From assembly GCA_024693225.1 (NCBI GenBank), contig JAILLI010000079.1, positions 1 to 35,728 of the forward strand: a stretch of 35,728 nt of DNA. Direction: 5' to 3'. The notes under the pieces were generated by a model that was not told the origin of the DNA, made no database searches, and saw nothing but the letters and a program-made list of their open reading frames with translations. This stretch comes from Lachnospiraceae bacterium. GTDB lineage: Bacteria; Bacillota; Clostridia; Lachnospirales; Lachnospiraceae. Position 1 is the stretch's first letter, and each line of letters opens with the position of its first letter. Shown here in pieces: positions 31,439-35,728 of the stretch. A program made the translations under genes and the position numbers.

Positions 31439-32656
31439 ATGAAACCTGTTATTACAAGCTTACTTGAAACGGATGCCTACAAGTTTTCAATGGGACAGGC
31501 CATCTATCACCAGTTCTCGGATTACAAGACGACCTGGTCATTCAAATGCCGGAATGAGGGAGTGCGTTTTACCCCCGAGATGGTCGAGGAGATAAAGCGG
31601 CAGATCAGGATGTACTGTGACCTCAGATTTCGCGAGGATGAGCTGGAATACCTCAACAACATAAAGTGGATAAAGGGATCATATGTTGATTTCCTGCGTC
31701 TGTGGAAGCCCAGATTTGAGGACTTTGAGATAGATCTCGATGATGACGGGATACTTTCCATAGAGACAAAGGGGACCTGGCTCAACACCTCCATGTATGA
31801 GATACCGACCCTTGCCATAGTCAATGAAGTGTATTTCAGGATGCAGTATGATTATGAGGAGCTCCTTGACAGTTTTAAGGAGAGGCTGAAAGCCAAGATC
31901 GACGGGATACTGGACGGAACATACGAGCTTGGTGCCTTCAGTGAGTTCGGCGCAAGAAGGAGACTGTCCGGAGAAGCCCAGGAGCTAGCTGTTACGGCTC
32001 TTGCCAAGACGCCTCTTCCTTCGGGAAATAAATTTGTCGGGACAAGTAACGTATATCTTGCCAAGAAGCATAAGCTGGTTCCGGTCGGCACCATGGCCCA
32101 TGAGTGGATAATGTGCGTGGGACAGGGCAATCACAAACACAATCCGGCATATTCAAACTGGTATGCACTGGATGCATGGGTCAAGGAATACGGAGTACTT
32201 AACGGTACGGCCCTTACGGACGCCATAACGACAAAGTGTTTCCTGGAGGATTTCCAGCTGACATATGCGACCCTCTTTTCGGGTGTCCGTCATGACAGCG
32301 GCGACCCTTATGAATGGGCCGATAACATGATAAAGCATTACGAGGAACTGGGGATCGACCCCAAGACCAAGACCCTGCTCTTTTCCGACAGCCTTAATTT
32401 CGAAAAAGCCACGGCCATAAACAGGGCCTATAAGGACAAGGTAAAGACGGCGTTCGGGATAGGGACCTATCTGGCAAACGATACAAAGGTTGAAGCTCTC
32501 AACATAGTCATGAAGACAACTGTCTGCAACGGATGCGATGTTGCCAAGATATCCGATGTGGACGGCAAGAGTATGTGCAAGAGCGATGAATACGTACATT
32601 ATCTGCAGCGATGCATAGACTGGAGAATGCAGCACGAAACGAATGTTATCCGGTAA
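31439..32656 (+). CDS. pncB: Nicotinate phosphoribosyltransferase
   Basis: The protein has 405 residues, the length of the E. coli-type PncB. It makes nicotinate mononucleotide from nicotinate and PRPP, the salvage entry to NAD. Motifs are LLETDAYKFSMGQAIYH at the N-terminus, FGARRRLSGEAQ near residue 166 and GTMAHEWIMC near residue 217, FSGVRHDSGDPYEW near residue 281 with the PRPP-binding patch, and FGIGTYLAND. AAGGAGGA precedes the ATG. The last 14 bases overlap the start of the MATE gene, so the two are coupled. No promoter was found between repeat copy B and the gene, so it may depend on read-through or on an element inside the repeat. Confidence 0.95.
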   Translation: MKPVITSLLETDAYKFSMGQAIYHQFSDYKTTWSFKCRNEGVRFTPEMVEEIKRQIRMYCDLRFREDELEYLNNIKWIKGSYVDFLRLWKPRFEDFEIDLDDDGILSIETKGTWLNTSMYEIPTLAIVNEVYFRMQYDYEELLDSFKERLKAKIDGILDGTYELGAFSEFGARRRLSGEAQELAVTALAKTPLPSGNKFVGTSNVYLAKKHKLVPVGTMAHEWIMCVGQGNHKHNPAYSNWYALDAWVKEYGVLNGTALTDAITTKCFLEDFQLTYATLFSGVRHDSGDPYEWADNMIKHYEELGIDPKTKTLLFSDSLNFEKATAINRAYKDKVKTAFGIGTYLANDTKVEALNIVMKTTVCNGCDVAKISDVDGKSMCKSDEYVHYLQRCIDWRMQHETNVIR

Positions 32657-34040
32657 AAGACCGGGATCCTATAGAATAGACATGTGTTCGGGGCCCATAG
32701 TGAGCAGGATCCTTATGTTCACCATACCCCTTGCACTATCGTCCATACTGCAGCTTCTCTTCAATGCGGCCGATGTGGTGGTCGTCGGTAAATACGCGGG
32801 AGATGATTCCCTGGCCGCGGTCGGTTCTGTCGTTCCCCTTATCAACCTTCTGATAAGCCTGTTCATGGGACTGTCGATAGGAAGCAATGTTCTGGCTTCC
32901 CGTTTCTGCGGAAGCCGGGATGACCTTATGCTCCGCAGGACGGTACATACGTCGGTCCTTGTCAGTTTTATAAGCGGCCTTCTCCTGGCAGTCGGAGGTT
33001 TTATCTTTGCCAGACAGATGCTGATCCTGATGGATTCTCCGCCGGAGACCCTTCCCCTTGCAACATTGTATCTTAAGATATACTTTCTGGGCATGCCTGC
33101 TTCCATGGTCTATAATTTCGGAAGCGCGCTTATGAGGGCGGTCGGAGATACAAGGCGGCCCATGTATTACCTGACCATAGCCGGGATCGTAAACGTGATC
33201 CTGAACCTCTTTTTTGTCATAAGCCTCAAGATGGATGTAGCCGGAGTGGCGACTGCCACGGTGATCTCCCAGATCATATCCGCAGTCCTTGTCATCCGGT
33301 GCCTGATGAAAGAAAAGGGGCCGCTGAAGCTGGACCTGTCCGCGCTTGGAGTGGACCGGTCCATACTCGTGCGGATATTTGCCATAGGACTTCCCGCCAG
33401 TTTCCAGGGCATGCTCTTTTCATTATCCAACGTCATTATACAGACATCGGTCAACAGCTTCGGAGCGACCGTTGTGGCGGGAAATTCAGCTGCCATGAAC
33501 ATAGAAGGCTTTGTGTACATGGCCATGAATGCCTTTTACCAGGCCTGTATCTCATTTGTCAGTGCCAACGTGGGAGCCAGGCAGTATGACAGGATCAACA
33601 GGGTCCTTGTAAGAGCTCAGCTGTGTGTGGTCGTTACGGGAATGATACTCGGAGGTTCGGCATATTTATCCGGTAACAGTCTTTTGTCCATTTATACCGA
33701 TTCTCCCCGGGTCATCGAGGCGGGGATGATCAGGCTGACCTATATCACCCTTCCCTATTTTCTGTGCGGGATGATGGATGTGATGGTCGGTGCATTGAGG
33801 GGTCTCGGATATGCGATAACCCCCATGATAGTATCCCTGATCGGTGCCTGCGGACTGCGCCTTCTGTGGATATTCACCTTTTTCCGCCTGCCGCGTTTTC
33901 ATGAGACAAAGTATCTGTATGTGACATATCCTGTCTCATGGACCGTGACTTTCCTGGCACACGTTGCCTGCTATATCATCGTAAAGCGGAGGTTTGACGC
34001 CCATCATGCGAACATAGCGGCAGACCGGCACGATGATTGA
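32643..34040 (+). CDS. MATE family multidrug/sodium exporter
   Basis: The protein has 465 residues and 12 predicted helices. Its first ATG overlaps the pncB stop region by 14 bases. MATE proteins export cationic compounds in exchange for sodium or protons. The N-terminal repeat shows FTIPLALSSILQLLFNAADV and VVGKYAGDDSLAAVGS; the second half shows IGLPASFQGMLFSLSNVIIQ and VAGNSAAMNIEGFVYMAMNA, giving the two-fold repeat typical of the family. The substrate cannot be read. It probably shares a transcript with pncB. Confidence 0.93.
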   Translation: MLSGKRPGSYRIDMCSGPIVSRILMFTIPLALSSILQLLFNAADVVVVGKYAGDDSLAAVGSVVPLINLLISLFMGLSIGSNVLASRFCGSRDDLMLRRTVHTSVLVSFISGLLLAVGGFIFARQMLILMDSPPETLPLATLYLKIYFLGMPASMVYNFGSALMRAVGDTRRPMYYLTIAGIVNVILNLFFVISLKMDVAGVATATVISQIISAVLVIRCLMKEKGPLKLDLSALGVDRSILVRIFAIGLPASFQGMLFSLSNVIIQTSVNSFGATVVAGNSAAMNIEGFVYMAMNAFYQACISFVSANVGARQYDRINRVLVRAQLCVVVTGMILGGSAYLSGNSLLSIYTDSPRVIEAGMIRLTYITLPYFLCGMMDVMVGALRGLGYAITPMIVSLIGACGLRLLWIFTFFRLPRFHETKYLYVTYPVSWTVTFLAHVACYIIVKRRFDAHHANIAADRHDD

Positions 34041-34047
34041 AAAGAGG

Positions 34048-34070
34048 GGCCGGATCCGGCCTGATATATT
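34048..34070 (+). terminator. Possible weak terminator after the MATE gene
   Basis: GGCCGGATCCGGCC (34048-34061) is a 14-bp palindrome that folds to a 5-bp stem with a GATC loop, followed by an A/T-rich but not T-pure run. It might end or slow the pncB-MATE transcript. Confidence 0.35.
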
Positions 34071-34098
34071 ATATTTGACGAACGGGGAGTAAGGGATC

Positions 34099-34815
34099 AT
34101 GTATGAGTACAAAAAGAGAATAGGTTTTTCCGAGTGCGATACCAACAAGCAGTTTACGGTCACCGCACTCATAGATGCATTTCAGGACTGTTCGACCTTT
34201 CAGTCGGAAGATGCCGGGGTCGGGTTTGATGTGCTTGCTTCCATGGACATGGTATGGGTCATCAATTACTGGGAGCTTGAGATAATATCACTTCCCGGAC
34301 TTTGCGACTATGTGACGGTCGGGACCTTTCCATACAGTTTCAAGTCCTGCTTTGGCTTAAGGAACTTCTATCTTAAGGATGAAGAGGGGGAATTCCTGGT
34401 AAAGGCCAATTCCATGTGGACCCTCATCGATCATGTAAGATCAAAGCCCGTAAAGGCACCGGATATAGTCCTTAATGCATACACTATAGAACAAAAGCTC
34501 GACATGCCCTACAGTTCCAGGAAGGTCCTGATACCGCAAGGAGAGGGGGTCAGGGTCGACAGGAAGGAGCCGGTCGAGATAAGGGAGTATCACCTTGACA
34601 GCAACCATCATATGAACAACGGCCAGTATATAAAGATGGCAATGTCCATGATAAACGTGACAGATGTAAGGTCCTTAAGGATAGATTACAGACGCCAGGC
34701 CATGCTTGGGGATGTCATATACCCCGTGGTCTATGAGAGCGAAGGGGAGACTGTGGTGGCCCTTTATGATAAAGACGAAAGCCCCTATTCGGTCTCCCAG
34801 TATCTGATGAGGTAG
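34099..34815 (+). CDS. Acyl-ACP thioesterase (FatA/FatB-like)
   Basis: The protein has 238 residues, a normal size for bacterial acyl-ACP thioesterases made of two hotdog domains. It releases free fatty acids from acyl carrier protein. GFSECDTNKQFTVTALIDAF starts the first domain, followed by VWVINYWELEI and a WTLIDH segment; the second domain holds EIREYHLDSNHHMNNGQYI with the Asp/Asn/His catalytic set. GGGGAG and AAGGGA lie before the ATG. It is the first gene after the MATE exporter and 92 bases before the LUD gene; that gap holds only a small GCCGG/CCGGC hairpin (34857-34873) and the next ribosome binding site. Confidence 0.93.
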   Translation: MYEYKKRIGFSECDTNKQFTVTALIDAFQDCSTFQSEDAGVGFDVLASMDMVWVINYWELEIISLPGLCDYVTVGTFPYSFKSCFGLRNFYLKDEEGEFLVKANSMWTLIDHVRSKPVKAPDIVLNAYTIEQKLDMPYSSRKVLIPQGEGVRVDRKEPVEIREYHLDSNHHMNNGQYIKMAMSMINVTDVRSLRIDYRRQAMLGDVIYPVVYESEGETVVALYDKDESPYSVSQYLMR

Positions 34816-34907
34816 CCATAGAACATGAAGTGCCGGTCCCGCAATTTATAACAAAGGCCGGCATGCGACCGGCAAACAGAACAGCGTAAAAGGAGGAGAA
34901 GGAGAAA

Positions 34908-35549
34908 ATGACAGACAGGAACAAAAAGATCTTTTACCGCAACCAGGCTGAGCAGATCATCAAAAAGCTGTCCCTTCGCAAGATGGAGGGATACTATGCG
35001 GATGATATGGAAGAAGCCGTCCAAAAGGTCCTCGAGCTTATAGGACCTGCATCCAAAACCGTATCCTATGGAGGCTCGATGACGATCGATAACTCCGATC
35101 TCAAAGACCGGATAGTAAAAGCCGGTCACGACCTTATCATCAGGGAGGATTACAAGACCGACGAAGAGACGAAAAAGTTAAAAGCAATGATGATCAATTC
35201 CGATACCTTCCTTATGAGCACAAACGCCATAACCCTTGACGGAGAGCTCATAAACATAGACGGAAGGGGAAACAGGGTATCATATATGATATACGGACCC
35301 GACCAGGTCATAGTGATAGCCGGGATGAACAAGGTGGTGAAGGATGTCGCGGCCGGACTTGACCGTACCAGGAACATGGCATCTCCCGCCAATACCGTAC
35401 GACTTAACTGTGACACACCCTGTGCAAAGACAGGCAGGTGCGCCGACTGTCTGGAGCATACGATCTGCTGCCAGATGGTCATCACCAGAGCCTCGATGGT
35501 CCCGGGCAGGATAAAGGTCATCCTCGTAGGCGAGGAAGTGGGATATTGA
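34908..35549 (+). CDS. LUD-domain protein (LutC/YkgG-like)
   Basis: The protein has 213 residues and a strong AGGAGGAGAAGGAG region before its ATG. The sequence matches the lactate-utilisation-type LUD domain: VSYGGSMTIDNSDLKD near residue 45, FLMSTNAITLDGELINIDG near 103, and IVIAGMNKVVKDV near 142. The C-terminal part has a Cys-rich segment (CDTPCAKTGRCADCLEHTICC), seven cysteines in about 21 residues, which could bind a metal or Fe-S cluster. LutA and LutB partners are not in the window. Stand-alone copies like this are common in Clostridia and have no known role. Confidence 0.9.
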   Translation: MTDRNKKIFYRNQAEQIIKKLSLRKMEGYYADDMEEAVQKVLELIGPASKTVSYGGSMTIDNSDLKDRIVKAGHDLIIREDYKTDEETKKLKAMMINSDTFLMSTNAITLDGELINIDGRGNRVSYMIYGPDQVIVIAGMNKVVKDVAAGLDRTRNMASPANTVRLNCDTPCAKTGRCADCLEHTICCQMVITRASMVPGRIKVILVGEEVGY

Positions 35550-35570
35550 CATAAAGACGGGTATTAAAAA

Positions 35571-35590
35571 GGAGGGGCATCAGCCCCTCC
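35571..35590 (+). terminator. First terminator-like hairpin after the LUD gene
   Basis: GGAGGGGC (35571-35578) and GCCCCTCC (35583-35590) form an 8-bp stem with an ATCA loop. No T-run follows, so it may act only in pair with the next hairpin. Confidence 0.55.
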
Positions 35591-35600
35591 TCAGACTGTA

Positions 35601-35638
35601 GACAAAGTCAGGGGCACTGCCCCTGATTTTTCTTTGTC
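35601..35638 (+). terminator. Rho-independent terminator with nested outer stem
   Basis: TCAGGGGC (35608-35615) and GCCCCTGA (35619-35626) form an 8-bp stem with an ACT loop, followed by TTTTT. GACAAAG (35601-35607) and CTTTGTC (35632-35638) can extend it as an outer stem. It ends the LUD transcript. Confidence 0.85.
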
Positions 35639-35685
35639 AAAAACCGCTCAAACCCTCATAAACACTGGATTTCTCGGCGGTTTTG

Positions 35686-35694
35686 TGGTATAAT
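35686..35694 (+). promoter_or_regulatory. Promoter reading out of the window
   Basis: TGGTATAAT (35686-35694) is a perfect extended -10; TGGATT (35666-35671), 17 bases upstream, is a weak -35. It would drive a gene starting just beyond the right edge. AAACCCTCAT (35650-35659) and ATGAGGGGTTT (35711-35721) form an imperfect inverted repeat across it. Confidence 0.6.
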
Positions 35695-35728
35695 TTTTAT
35701 ATCATTTCAATGAGGGGTTTGGGGTTAT

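Noticed and set aside
34075-34080. TTGACG as a -35 box before the acyl-ACP thioesterase
   Set aside because: Only 18 bases remain before the ATG, so no room for a -10 and leader.
1-35728. CRISPR arrays, tRNA and rRNA genes, complete insertion sequences
   Set aside because: No regularly spaced direct repeats, no cloverleaf-like segments with GGTTCGAATCC-type T arms, and no transposase or integrase motifs were found.

Overview
The window looks like a chromosomal segment of a motile, Gram-positive Clostridia species, most likely Lachnospiraceae. This rests on AGGAGG-type ribosome binding sites before nearly every gene, an S-box (SAM-I) riboswitch before metK, a zinc-type L33, LicD-type and CDP-glycerol-type cell-surface transferases, a FliD-like flagellar cap homologue, and a base composition near 50% GC by eye with heavy AGG/ATA codon use. 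The genus cannot be fixed from the sequence alone. No tRNA, rRNA, CRISPR array or complete transposon was seen.

Layout. 1-134 is the C-terminal tail of a surface-polymer transferase-like gene. 135-1136 holds two small membrane proteins (the second DUF805) behind a strong promoter and ending in a terminator. 1137-6893 contains a long nested inverted repeat, a GH3 beta-glucosidase, a DUF3160 lipoprotein, a small exported protein and a helical hypothetical protein. 6952-8358 carries two copies of a repeat element and a solitary FliD-like gene on the minus strand. 8687-11047 is the operon rpmG-secE-nusG-rplK-rplA with promoter, probable L1-binding leader and strong terminator. The usual next genes, rplJ-rplL, are absent.

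11076-17338 is a surface-carbohydrate block: a CapA-like lipoprotein, a NeuB-like synthase without the SAF domain, a fused CMP-sugar synthetase/KdsC-type phosphatase, and an epimerase-cytidylyltransferase-dehydrogenase cassette (RPE-like, IspD/TarI-like, TarJ-like) that looks made to supply a CDP-pentitol. 17341-20781 has a PaaI-type thioesterase divergent from a sodium symporter, then the SAM riboswitch and metK.

20907-28872 holds a TPR-DUF4037-DUF4125 fusion coupled to an OGG/AlkA-type DNA glycosylase, a minus-strand LD-carboxypeptidase, and a HerA/YjgR-like ATPase whose stop overlaps the start of a two-domain LicD plus CDP-glycerol-type transferase. 28912-35549 carries a membrane-anchored clostripain-like protease ending in another copy of the repeat element, then pncB, a MATE exporter, an acyl-ACP thioesterase and a LUD-domain protein. 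The last 180 bases hold stacked hairpins and a promoter driving something beyond the window.

Main points of interest: (1) an intergenic repeat with two 27-nt hairpins that share a GAA loop and flanks but differ in compensating stem bases; (2) the nonulosonate and CDP-pentitol modules side by side, with a LicD-family transferase 10 kb away as a possible user; (3) the three-domain DUF4037/DUF4125 fusion with a DNA glycosylase. Functions of these are inferences from domain recognition, not demonstrated here.
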